This document shows positions 23,001 through 31,851 of a stretch of 64,000 nucleotides of DNA, one piece after another. The translations under genes were made by a program, and so were the position numbers. The stretch covers positions 8,973,501-9,037,500 of the forward strand of contig OZ022256.1 in assembly GCA_963978905.1 (NCBI GenBank). The letters are read 5' to 3'. Positions within the stretch are counted from its first letter, which is position 1. Each line of letters starts with the position of its first letter. This stretch comes from Trichostrongylus colubriformis (Eukaryota; Nematoda; Chromadorea; Rhabditida; Trichostrongylidae). The notes beneath the pieces were generated by a model, which worked only from the letters and a program-made list of their open reading frames with translations, did no database searches and was not told the origin of the DNA.

Positions 23001-26000
23001 TATTTGGGTATGTTGGTAAGAACCAAGGTCGTAGGCGGAGAAGGAAAAGCGGTCCCGATATTCCTCAAACAGGTCGACGAGGATCTGCTTCTCGGTATCG
23101 TCGACCGAGGCCCGTGACAGGTCAAAGGAAGGGGTCTGGGCGGTGGGCAGTGCCGAATCAGGCCTGACAGCGGCGGCGTCCACCGTTGGTAGGTAGGCAA
23201 AATCATGTTCGCGACAGGCCAACGTCCCATCGTCGGCGTCAGATAATGGCACAGCGGACGCAATGGCCTGGTCCTTGTAAAGAACCTGCTTTCTAGATGT
23301 AGGGTTGGCCACCAAAACGTAGCACCTTCCCGCATTCATGACGGACGGCGAGACCAACAACGATCGCTCCGCCAAGTCTATCCTCTGTGACATAAGCATA
23401 AGCGGTGTGGAGGTGGAGCTGGCGGTCATGCAGGGAACGAGGGTTTCCGAACCTGGTTCAAGGACGGTCGTTTGAGAGACGCGCACGGGAAGATCCTCCG
23501 AAACATCCCCCTGCGGTTCCGGCGTGAGGGCCATGATGGCGATGCGGCTGCCGCCTATTGCAAGCGTCCTATTGGCGTAGTCGATGCTCCAGCCCGGCAA
23601 GCGCTGCAAGATGTCATTCCCAAGAATAATATTATACGTTTGGACGGAACTGGGTATGGAAGACGTGTCCGTGAAGTGGATCGGGTGAGTGATGGTATAG
23701 CCACCTATCTGTACGGTTCCGTGCGCGTAGCCCAACAACGTGACTGGCGCGCCCGAAATACCGATCGCACAGGGTATGGGGCTAGGTTGAAGCGTGAAAA
23801 TGCCCAACAACGGAGCCATCCCCTTACTTGTCAGCGTGATAGCGGCTCCGGTGTCGATGAGGGCCAGCATGCGAATGGTATTCACGGTGATCGGAACCTG
23901 GGCAATGAAACAGTGTTGGGTAAGATCCAATGAGTTGATAACCACCGGACTTGCTGAGACTTTCGGTGGCCACGACGTAGAGGCGTCTAGTTCGACGCGA
24001 GTAACCTGAATGCCGCGCGGCGAACAAGGAGGGGGTGAAACCAAGGGAAGTTGTGGTGCAACCGAGGGCGTAGCCGGAGGCGGAAGCGCCGGTCGGCGAA
24101 AAGCCCACGAACGAAGGCGCTCCATCACCTGAGGATCATCCAGTAACTGAGGGTAGTTGAGTTTTATGTAAAGCTTAACAAGTGTCCTGACGATGAGAAA
24201 GGTAGCGTAACAACAGCAAACAGTGACCCAGAGATCAAAAGGGGAAAACGGAAAGAATTCCCAAAGTGAAGCGCGGTACGGTGCCGCAGAAGCTGTCGCA
24301 TGAGAGATCTGTTCATGACTCTGCGAGCCAAGATGCGTGAGTAACTGTTCATATTGGCGTGTTTGCCACATCTCTGTGAGTTGCTGGTCCGAGATGAGCT
24401 CGCTGAGATTGGTCAGGACCAGGTTGTGGAAGATGGTGAGTGCTGGGGATGGGATGTGAGAGACGACTCCATGGGAAAGCTCCGAGGAGGAGAGCTCAGT
24501 TATCGGTGGGATACTTGTAGATCCCGAAATAGGGTTGAACTTGACCGTGCCGTTTGCAAAAGGAACGAAGAAAGCTAACTCGGGTGAGCAGGCGACCCGC
24601 TCAGCCGAGGTGGATAGCACAAAAGAGTTTACGTCGAGGAAGAAGAGAGAGCGGACACTGCTGGGGAGCGAAACAACGACCTGGGGCTTGGCAAAGCAAG
24701 ATGCGTTAAACGGGCGTAGGTCGTAGTGAGACCGCGGCACTGGCATGCAGCGATGAACTTGAACTACGCCGTTGCCACGGTAAGTGGCGGCCACGTCGTT
24801 ACGACGGAGAAGTCGGCGCATCACATGGGTAGGGTCAGCGAGTAGTGCGGGATGCAGCGAAGCGGCCAGAAGATTGCTCCTATCACACAAGGATGTCAGG
24901 GCCTGCTGAAATAGGGCCGTGGCCGCACCCTGCACCGCATCTTCTACCGCCAGTAGCTGCGCTGCGAGCTGGTTGGAGGTGACAATGCCCACAGGCGGCG
25001 CTGCTCTAGGGGAGCGGAGTATTGACGCTATCGCATATCCCTGGTCGGTGATCGTCAGCGTGTGATCGCAGTCCCTGACCGGTGTCCCATTAGGATCCCA
25101 AGAGAGGGCGAACTCCTTCGACTCGCTAAGCCACACGTGACCGATGAGATGGCCCTTGAGTTTAGAGACGGCCAAGAACTGGCACGACTGCTCGTGCTCG
25201 GGCACCCACAACAGGACGGACCCGTCCCGCAATACGCACGAACCGTCTTCGTATCGGCAATGGCGCGTGTCCCCAACGCTCGAATCAGGGAAAGCGGCTC
25301 CGTGCCGGATGTGAAGCTTCGTGGCCAGGAGAAAACAGTTACGGACGGTGACTGAGTGGGTAACACAGCAGCCAAAGGGAGCTGTGGGCCATTGTATTGA
25401 AATACTGTTGGAGGTTCTCGAGATGCTCCCCTCCCTAGCAAGTGTGCCGTGCTCGCAACGACCATGTTGCACCATAAGCTTACAGTGCTCAACGGACACG
25501 GTCTTGAAGTTCTCGGTGTAGTTTTGGAATCGGGCCCCAAAGAAGTTAACCCAGTAATGAGTAATTTGTTCGACGACACGACAAAGGGATGCGGGCGTGT
25601 CGTACCTCTTGCTATTAGGCCTAAAGAGATGGATGGACATGTTACGAGGGGGAGTCGAAACGTCAGGAATAAGACGGGAGCAGTTATACGAGAAGGGAAT
25701 GCGAATAAGATGATCGTCCGCATCATGCGGGCAGAGCCACGCCGGTTGGGACAATGCCACTGGAGAGGCGACGAGTATGACCGGACAGAGCGTAAGCAAA
25801 TTGAGGCCTACGGGGCTTCGGTTAGAAGCCGAGCGAGCTGCTGGCGCACCGGCAAAAGTTGAGCGAGAGAGTTCGTTATTACGTTCCACAAGGGCTGCCA
25901 CTCTGGCACTTGAGTTGTCTAGCGCTTCTTGTTTCTCGCGCAAAGAGATGGAAAGAGCGGCAATTTGGCTGCGGGCGTCATCAAGATCGTGACGTAACCG

Positions 26001-27266
26001 TGATGAGGTAGAAGGAAGGGCTCTCGTACGAAGCTGAGAAGTGTTAGTAGAAGCGTTAGTGCGACCATGGAAACGCGTACCTGCCGGTCTTGGGCTGACT
26101 GACGGTGGTTGAGAGGGGCACTGTCGAGCCAAGTGACCAGTACCGCCGCAGTTGAAGCATGTCGTCGACCGTGGCCGAAAATTGGATGGCGACCGAGTGG
26201 ATGCTCTGCGAGATCCCTGACGGACAGGTTCTCTGCGCCTGAAAGAATCAGAAGAGTTTCTGTGAGGTGGCGGAGAGGATGTGAATCTCACCTGACGCGG
26301 AACGCCTAGAGCTGACACTCCCGACGAAGCTCCTGCCGGATTGATGAGGCGGTCCGCGGTAGCCTCGGCTAGCAAATGTTCCACTGCCTGTGCCCTATTG
26401 ACGGCCTGCTCGAAAGTGGTGGGGTTGTCCAACTTAACGAAATATCTTATGTTAGGTCTTAGGCGGGCCAAAAACTCTTCCAAGGCCCGATCCTTCTGGA
26501 CGGAGGGGTCCTGCCCGGCGGTAGCCGCTTTGACCAAGTTCAAAAGCCTGTTCGCGAATAGTGGTGACGGTTCTAGGTGCTCTTGACGGCAGGTCGCCAG
26601 AGCTTCCCTTGCAAGTTGGCGCTGGTGGGGGCCTTCGAAACAGCTCCGTAAATGCGCAATGATGGATTCGTACGATCTCCGATCTTCGTCGGCAAGTTCG
26701 TCGACTTTTTCCCGTGCGATCCCGTCTAGGTGGGCCACTAAAAAGTTAGCCTTCTGCTCCGAACTCATCTCCATAGGATGCAGACGCATGATATCCTGCA
26801 GCCTGCGTACCCACACGGAGAACTGAGTGGCGTCCCCGGACCCCGAGAAGGGAGCGATCTTTGTGTGAGAGCTGTCCAGGGATAGGGATGCCACTGTGGG
26901 AATCGCCTTGATATGGTCGTCAACCACTCCGAACGACTGGTTGAGGCCCGAGAGCAGGTTAGCATTGCTCTCGCTAATGGTTTGGGCAAGTTGCGAGGAG
27001 GTCTGGTGGGAATCCCTCCAGACATTGGACACCGCTTCCACAGTTGCGTCTCGGAGTTGGCGAGCGTCCTTCCCAAGAACCGCTGACAGGTCCTCCAGGT
27101 CGGACAGGGCAGAAGTCAGTGGGACGGTGATAGCAGCTGGCGGGTCAGGCATTACAGCCTGCTCCTCTGCCTTAACCTCATCTTTCATTTGATCTATCTG
27201 GTGCTGGGTACCTTCGACCCACGGTTCCGTAGCCTTGGCGCGAGACCTAGTAACCGGCGGTGCCAT
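20088..27266 (-). CDS. Gag-envelope-like-Pol polyprotein of the LTR element
   Basis: 2,392 residues in one frame, with no stop or shift between gag and pol. Gag has a capsid-like helical region at about 130-330 and a CCHC knuckle (CFNCGGTGHLARQC) at about 369. From about 487 a hydrophobic leader precedes a cysteine-rich region with at least six N-glycosylation sequons (for example NCS, NMS, NYT, NAS, NGT, NLS) and a transmembrane run at about 1010-1035 (LWVTVCCCYATFLIV). Protease LIDTGA is at about 1133, reverse transcriptase YIDD at about 1580 and RNase H HTDGS at about 1723. Integrase has a zinc segment at about 1987-2020 and a D-x59-D-x35-E triad at about 2047-2143. Order and motifs are Ty3/gypsy. 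An envelope-like module normally lies downstream of pol in env-bearing gypsy elements; here it sits between gag and protease. Envelope identity is inferred from topology only. The frame appears intact. Confidence 0.92.
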   Translation of the reverse strand: MAPPVTRSRAKATEPWVEGTQHQIDQMKDEVKAEEQAVMPDPPAAITVPLTSALSDLEDLSAVLGKDARQLRDATVEAVSNVWRDSHQTSSQLAQTISESNANLLSGLNQSFGVVDDHIKAIPTVASLSLDSSHTKIAPFSGSGDATQFSVWVRRLQDIMRLHPMEMSSEQKANFLVAHLDGIAREKVDELADEDRRSYESIIAHLRSCFEGPHQRQLAREALATCRQEHLEPSPLFANRLLNLVKAATAGQDPSVQKDRALEEFLARLRPNIRYFVKLDNPTTFEQAVNRAQAVEHLLAEATADRLINPAGASSGVSALGVPRQVRFTSSPPPHRNSSDSFRRREPVRQGSRRASTRSPSNFRPRSTTCFNCGGTGHLARQCPSQPPSVSPRPAGTRFHGRTNASTNTSQLRTRALPSTSSRLRHDLDDARSQIAALSISLREKQEALDNSSARVAALVERNNELSRSTFAGAPAARSASNRSPVGLNLLTLCPVILVASPVALSQPAWLCPHDADDHLIRIPFSYNCSRLIPDVSTPPRNMSIHLFRPNSKRYDTPASLCRVVEQITHYWVNFFGARFQNYTENFKTVSVEHCKLMVQHGRCEHGTLAREGSISRTSNSISIQWPTAPFGCCVTHSVTVRNCFLLATKLHIRHGAAFPDSSVGDTRHCRYEDGSCVLRDGSVLLWVPEHEQSCQFLAVSKLKGHLIGHVWLSESKEFALSWDPNGTPVRDCDHTLTITDQGYAIASILRSPRAAPPVGIVTSNQLAAQLLAVEDAVQGAATALFQQALTSLCDRSNLLAASLHPALLADPTHVMRRLLRRNDVAATYRGNGVVQVHRCMPVPRSHYDLRPFNASCFAKPQVVVSLPSSVRSLFFLDVNSFVLSTSAERVACSPELAFFVPFANGTVKFNPISGSTSIPPITELSSSELSHGVVSHIPSPALTIFHNLVLTNLSELISDQQLTEMWQTRQYEQLLTHLGSQSHEQISHATASAAPYRASLWEFFPFSPFDLWVTVCCCYATFLIVRTLVKLYIKLNYPQLLDDPQVMERLRSWAFRRPALPPPATPSVAPQLPLVSPPPCSPRGIQVTRVELDASTSWPPKVSASPVVINSLDLTQHCFIAQVPITVNTIRMLALIDTGAAITLTSKGMAPLLGIFTLQPSPIPCAIGISGAPVTLLGYAHGTVQIGGYTITHPIHFTDTSSIPSSVQTYNIILGNDILQRLPGWSIDYANRTLAIGGSRIAIMALTPEPQGDVSEDLPVRVSQTTVLEPGSETLVPCMTASSTSTPLMLMSQRIDLAERSLLVSPSVMNAGRCYVLVANPTSRKQVLYKDQAIASAVPLSDADDGTLACREHDFAYLPTVDAAAVRPDSALPTAQTPSFDLSRASVDDTEKQILVDLFEEYRDRFSFSAYDLGSYQHTQINIKTTTEIPPMKFRPPRIPVKFQKELDDHINRLLKAGRITESDTPWVHNTVLVKKKDGSLRVCLDFRPLNDITIPDHFPLPRIEDILAKIAGNRFYTTLDLASGYMQLLLSPDSQYKCGWATHRGIYQFTYLPFGLKNAGAYFCRVMARVLGGLEENCLAYIDDVVIFNKSFQEHVLSLRKVFERFRKFNLKISHKKFTEIARSQVTFLGHVISEKSYSPAERNVNAIRDFPTPTSVKEVKGFIGMANFFRRFIPNFAMIAAPLYELTKEKSKFIWGPAQQEAFAELKRLLTSAPCLAFPQDKDFILHTDGSQIGVGAALFQETSSGDKSLAAVGYFSKTLSDSQRKWSTVHIELFAMVSALRFFKPIIYGNLTRIFSDHQPLTHLLKHNKTHDNIARWVVELQSYNITIQYLKGSTNVVADCLSRAGNTNVRFQDGTRETEDIIDFPYCLSASAPYASPPPPLDPTGSRPQAITPYDVLVEQQSDPLCSALVTFLQTQEFPSSVEEADKPKWLALAQHCVIKRNGCLYHQQRDRTTCKQTDRLVLPEKLREPVFLAFHSSPSAGGHFHWRKTLAKIGRKYYWPHMAEHIFQLVTTCDACQRKRAAAANREPLIPVISNAIFDKVYLDLTGPLQRTDHGNKYILVMIDHFSKYVVATPLRDCTAISVAHAIMSECILKYGVMTQLVSDNASYLKGELLTELGKMLRVDRYYCTPYHHEGNGACERVFATFHAILRTYIDENQRNWDTFVAACAFMYNTSVHSSTNETPFFMMFGRDPIFNIDLIIRHGVERHVPADTDIGIYTEGLLRSLHSAWQAAFQYNQKQREAFKRQYDTTHLAPLSIRPGERVYLRDMTPKVGLSQKLCNPWLGQFRVVEVDHPHLTIVSITSPQSTPRRVHMNQVKKCKELSGPVFTSPWLPQPEQEALVVTQASPKTLVGYEHGHKAGPAVEPPPKPPTHSYNTRFRARCGTM

Positions 27267-28724
27267 AGCGACGGAATCGAAGCAGTGAATAGAACGTCAG
27301 TAGCACAGTAGCGATACAGTGATCCGTAAGACGGATGAATGAGGGACGCGAGGCCGGTGTGGGTTATATATGTTTCGCGGATCCCAGCTGCGTGGGCGAA
27401 CATAGATGCTGTCGCGCACCAAGGAATGCAAAGCAAAACAAAGATGAGGCAGCAAAATAAAAATACATCAAAGAGCGATGCTAATGCATCCCCTATTTTC
27501 CCAAGCTTATGTTTGTGCGCTTGAGGGTAAGCAAAATATGATTAACGCTAGATAAAATTCAAAATAAAGTCCCCGGTTTCCGCAATGCATTCCTCAGCCG
27601 CTATTCCCTCGCTAGAGTTGCGAACAAAAACATCGCTTGTCGGAGGCTTGATCGGCAGCCGCGAGCCGCTGACTCGCGTGCCTTTGTTGCGAGGTCGCAT
27701 ACCGTATTACCCACCGACATAAACAACGAGCCATCGTGCTCAATGCAGTGATTGCGCAACTCGCAGCCCTTGGACTTGGAAATGAATTGAAGTAATGGAA
27801 AAGAAATCCTCGAAGAGTCGTGATTGTAGTCATCTGTTGAGACAGATAAGCCAAAAGTTGGTGAAAAAAGGAACGAACTCGCGAATGGAGGTGGAAAAAA
27901 GAGGAAATACAAGGCAAGCGGAAAATCGACAAATCGGTTACTAGCTTCGCAAGCTAATCGCTGTAACGGTTAATTCAAAGGAATAAACGTGAGGCATGAT
28001 GAATTTTGAGTATTTATGCAAGAAAACCCTTCTGAGTCTGAGAGGGATTCAGGTAAACGAAAAAAAAATGGTTTTAACCGTTGAAAGCAACCATAAGGAA
28101 AAACACATACGGAATAAATCCGAAACGGAAAGAATGGCGCTTGCGCTCACCAGCCGTTTAGCTCCAGGCGAAATGCCCCTGGAGAAAGCCGAGGAGGAAA
28201 GACCCCAAAAAGGAAAGAAACAGAGAAGCAATGCGACTTTGAATCTGCCGGTCAATGATTACCGAAATCTTGCGCACGCGAGCGAAAAACCGAAAAGAAA
28301 GAAAAAAAGAAAGGAATACCGACTCTATTCACACGTTTGAGTACTCAATTATTATCTCTATCTCGACTGTGAAACGTCCTCACCACTGAAAATCGCCACT
28401 TTAACGGCCCAGGCCTGGGACCCTCAGAACGACGTATCTCAAAATCACACATTTGATATCTGTCTTTGACTTTACAAGTCACCCGGGTGATACTACCTCC
28501 AAGTCATTGAACGAAATTGCATGCACACGTACAGACTGTAGCAAAACTATGCAAATAGGGTTACCCTGAGAACTAAAGTCTAGAAAGCTCGAAAGAGGGG
28601 GAAGGAACGGCCGGAGAAACAGAAGGACAAAAAAAGATTGATCAGATCTGTTCATGCCCAACTGCGGGGCAGCGAAAAATGACTTACCTGTGTTCCGCCG
28701 GCTGCTGCTCCACTCGCTGCTACC
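27267..28724 (-). promoter_or_regulatory. Long 5' leader of the LTR element
   Basis: About 1.46 kb separate the 5' LTR from the Gag start codon. On the element strand a strong splice donor, ACACAG|GTAAGTC, lies at 28688/28687, about 36 bases inside the LTR edge. CATATATAAC near 27364-27373 could be a TATA-like element about 100 bases upstream of Gag. Lysine- and serine-rich short frames occur on both strands, but none has a recognisable domain. The leader probably holds packaging and splicing signals; this is inference from position. Confidence 0.6.
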
Positions 28725-28725
28725 A
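28709..28725 (-). promoter_or_regulatory. Primer-binding site
   Basis: Directly at the inner edge of the 5' LTR the element strand reads TGGTAGCAGCGAGTGG. TGG is the complement of the universal CCA tail of a tRNA, and TGGTAGCAG resembles initiator-methionine-type primer sites of some insect and nematode elements. The match to a specific tRNA needs a search. Confidence 0.7.
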
Positions 28726-28977
28726 GTAATAACCGAGGTGGATCTTCATGTGTCGACAGCGATGAGAATACAGATTTATTGGAATTAATGTATGAGCAGC
28801 GAAGACCCGTCAGAACACGGGTAGCCGATAGTCGTGTTCCTCGCCGCCGTCCTCCCGGTCCGTCCTCGTCCCTTCTCCCCGCGTCTTCGGCGCGCCGCCT
28901 CTCATCGGCTGAAACAATAACATTCACATTGATCGATCAGATTACCGTATGCAAGCTCAAACCCTTTTGAGCTTACA
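28725..28977 (-). repeat. 5' long terminal repeat
   Basis: 253-bp copy of 17833-18085, identical by eye. It drives transcription leftwards into the leader and Gag. The outer edge TGTAAGCTC abuts the target duplication TAGT at 28978-28981. Confidence 0.95.
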
Positions 28978-28981
28978 TAGT

Positions 28982-29249
28982 GCAATCGGTAAAAGATGAC
29001 GGTGTGCATGCATTATAGTTCGGCAGTGAAGAAGAACGAAATACAATGGCCAAATTTGAGAAATGGGACTAAACCATCGGCTCCAAGCTGGACGAGTTTT
29101 GGGAGCGTCGCATCACTGAGTATCGATCGGAGGCGCACGGATCAGTTATATGTGGCGGTCATACACAACCACATGACGCGTTCGCTTATGGGCGGAGGTG
29201 CACACAATAGTGTCATAAGTGGTATGCTTTATCAAGTGGCTCACGGGCG
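28982..29249. other. Flank of the LTR element, no gene seen
   Basis: Host flank to the right of the insertion. It contains a trace of the R1 family (AATGGCCAAATTTGAGAAATGGG-like) and nothing else recognised. Confidence 0.4.
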
Positions 29250-29483
29250 TGGGTACCTTTATGTCAGGATTTCGCACGACGACGAGCGGCGTGCGACGCA
29301 GTGTGTGCGAGCTTGCGCGTTGCGGTAGTTGTGTCTTAGAAAGATTACACGGTAATGTTAGGGGCGCGATAACCAGTTGTCTTGCAATCGCATTTGGATC
29401 CAACAACATAGCGCCTTCAGCTCGTCCACATTGTTTCGCTTGCGACATGCCGCGGTGCGAAATCCTGACATAAGGGTACACAC
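29250..29483. mobile_element. MITE family A, copy 1
   Basis: The ends are inverted: GTGGGTACCTTTATGTCAGG on the left, CCTGACATAAGGGTACACAC on the right. The interior includes CGCACGACGACGAGCGGCG and GACATGCCGCGGTGCGAAA. Copies lie at 30939-31179 and, in the opposite orientation, 59741-59981. No transposase. The ends resemble those of the Mutator-like elements at 8030 and 53974. Confidence 0.75.
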
Positions 29484-29931
29484 CTGACTCAGGGCGTACC
29501 CTTGACCACAATGCCACCCCCGCTCTCTTCTTCTACACTCTGTATCCTTTAACACCCGAATTATCACTTCTACGGCCATCAACTCTCCAGATCTACTATG
29601 AGAGGACCCAGGGTGAAAGGCGTTGAAGCTCTCGTTCAAAAACGATCGATGGGTACCGTGTGGCAATGCTAATCTGATTATTTACTTATTTATTAGCATG
29701 CATGGGTGCGCTACACTATCCAGCATAATATGCGTCATGTACTTGTCCTTTGCTCAGAAAAGTATAATACTATTGTGTAAGGATCTAGCAAACGTGAGGT
29801 GGCTAAGATACTTCTACTAACCACTTTCTTGCAGCTCGTTTGGTAACTCTCTAAGCGTCCGTAAGACACTTTTGCAGAGCCTGTCAATCATGGCTGAATT
29901 AAACACCGAAGCCCAATCACGATAATTTGAG

Positions 29932-30200
29932 GGGTGGGGCCACTTACGTCAAAAAATCGCTTCGCGGCGCCACCAGTACGACTTGCGAATCAATTGCCCT
30001 CGGGAGCCCGGCAGAGCGTGGCTGCGTCATCTCTGCGCTTCCATCCATGCCACACTGCCTCCTGCACCCATGCCACTCTGCCTACTCCACCCATGCCACA
30101 CTGCCTCCCTTGAGGGCTGCCACGCCCTGCCACTGGCACTCACACACTCCGCGCCGCTCGGCGCGGATTGCCACGCGATTTTCTGGCGTAAATAGCCTCA
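29932..30200. mobile_element. Mutator-like MITE related to family C
   Basis: Inverted GC-rich ends (AATCGCTTCGCGGCGCCACC on the left; CCACGCGATTTTCTGGCGT on the right) enclose short near-repeats built on CATGCCACACTGCCTCC. The interior is the complement of parts of the element at 53974-54260. No clean target duplication was seen. Confidence 0.6.
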
Positions 30201-30207
30201 CTCTAGT

Positions 30208-30766
30208 TTAAAGACATCATTAGGGGTAATGCGGTAATGGAGAAATCCCTACAAGAAGTCACTCACATGCAAGTTCTGGGCCTAAGAAGGCTATCCGTGG
30301 CGAAATCCCGGTGAAAAAGCGCCCTCCGAGCTGTAGAAACCCTGCAAAACACCGCAACCATGCAACGGTTCCGCCTCTTGGACACAGCGGTCCCGCCTCC
30401 CGATGAAGTAATTCCCGATTGACTGGGGTGGAAGCGGCGAGAAGATGCGGCAGGATCGAAGGTTTTGCGGCGCACTTTCGCAGTTCCAGCTTGAAGCTCA
30501 CTCCAAAAAGTAGATCCTGTCGTATTTCCAAACATTCCCTTGTGTTTATTTGGCAACATGGCAATGGGAAACAAGATCAGACTACCCGCCTGTTGACGGG
30601 AAGGTCGTCCGGGTCGAGAATCAACGGTGGGAAGGGGGTCCTATTTCTCGGGTTTTTGACCATCTCCATCCGTTTTTTCTCCACTATCCTGTTACTAGGC
30701 ATCTCGACTTTCATATGCACTATTTCTTTTACTTTTCGTCCGACTTTCCCCTAATGCTGCCTTTAA
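30208..30766. repeat. Repeat R1, copy 1
   Basis: About 560 bp starting TTAAAGACATCATTAGGGG and ending CCCCTAATGCTGCCTTTAA, so the ends are inverted repeats. The interior is the complement of 31852-32403. It is probably a non-autonomous DNA transposon, since no protein motif is present. Confidence 0.7.
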
Positions 30767-30938
30767 GCACTCTAATTCCCATCGTGGACAGGTAGTTTTG
30801 TCTGCACCTGCAGAAGTATCCTTGTCGTGGCGTGAGGACGAGTTATTAGGGAACGCAGAGCTTGCATCTAAAGTTAGAGTAATTCCACCCTCAAGGGTTA
30901 GACAACTCAAATCGGCCTGCCCTCGACCGTCCTTCATT

Positions 30939-31179
30939 GGGTGTGTGCCCTTATGTCCGGATTTCGCACGACGACGAGCAGCGTGCGACGTAGTGTGTGC
31001 GAGCTATGCGCGTTGCGGTAGCTGGGTCGTAGAACGATTACAAGATAATGCTAGGGGCACGTCACGCAGTTGAATTGTAGCCGCTTCGGGACCCAACAAC
31101 ATGGCGCCTCTAGCTTGTCCGCATTGCTTCGCTTGTGACATGCCGCGGTGCGAAATCCTGACATAAGGGTACACACCCT
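30939..31179. mobile_element. MITE family A, copy 2
   Basis: Starts GGGTGTGTGCCCTTATGTCC and ends with the inverted form GACATAAGGGTACACACCC. The flanks TCCTTCATT and TCCCTCATC could be a decayed 9-bp target duplication, 7 of 9 matching. It lies between the two inverted R1 copies. Confidence 0.75.
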
Positions 31180-31851
31180 CCCTCATCTCTTCCCAGATCC
31201 GTTTCTTTCTTGTCCCTTTTATACATATTGGCGCTAAATACCTCTGTGTATAAAGAAAAGCGGAGTTAGCTATTAGAGCTGAGTTTAAGGTAACCAGGCA
31301 ATTTCCTTCAGCTTCCTTTTACATTGGTGAATCAACTAGCAACTTCACAAGGTGCGCAATGAATACTGTTACGCGGTAAAAAACCGACTTCTGAAGAGTG
31401 CAGCAGAGGAAATGGAAACTCGATGGTAAATACAGGGTACACCGGGAGTCGAGAGGATTCCTCGACGAAAGGGGTCGTATTTGACCGGACAGGAGGGAGG
31501 GTGGGGGTTGTAAGTGCAGAGATCAGAGTTAAGCACTGGAATCTTTAATAAGCAGATGAAAAGCGAAGGATATTCCACGGCGAACCCGTGTAAGAAACTA
31601 TGAAATCAATATCTTCTTGCTTTGAGTAAAAATACATAGTAATAAATCACATTGCAACTATACAATCGGGCAATAGATACTGGTATTGTAGAGGTCACTC
31701 AAAAAGGGGAAGGATCGTGTTTGGTCCCCGGAGAGAGGGGGGGGGGGGTCGTACTGGAAGTCGAGATCTGCGACTGCCCTGCCTGGCCCACCCATGGAAT
31801 AAGCGCGTTTTTGAGACTAAAAATTCAGTTATTCGTGTATTCCATGGCGCC
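31180..31851. other. Spacer between repeats
   Basis: No gene recognised. A run of G lies near 31737-31750. The segment GTTACGCGGTAAAAAACC near 31368 matches, in complement, the end of the decayed element near 36400. Confidence 0.4.

Larger units (their letters stand above)
17829..28981 (-). mobile_element. Complete Ty3/gypsy-type LTR retrotransposon carrying a helicase
   Basis: The element proper spans 17833-28977 (11,145 bp), flanked by TAGT at 17829-17832 and 28978-28981. It reads right to left. The order is 5' LTR 28725-28977, primer-binding site, leader with a splice donor, Gag/envelope-like/Pol frame 27266-20088, helicase frame 19772-18312, polypurine tract 18106-18086 and 3' LTR 17833-18085. 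The two LTRs look identical base for base and the target duplication is perfect, so everything between them arrived as one recent insertion. The polymerase order (protease, reverse transcriptase, RNase H, integrase) and the 4-bp duplication fit Ty3/gypsy elements. The coding parts are clearly richer in G+C than the flanking DNA. The helicase and the internal envelope-like region are not standard parts of this class. Confidence 0.93.

Noticed and set aside
27996..28340. Lysine-rich 114-codon frame on the plus strand in the LTR element leader
   Set aside because: It runs against the element's direction, is low in complexity and has no known domain.
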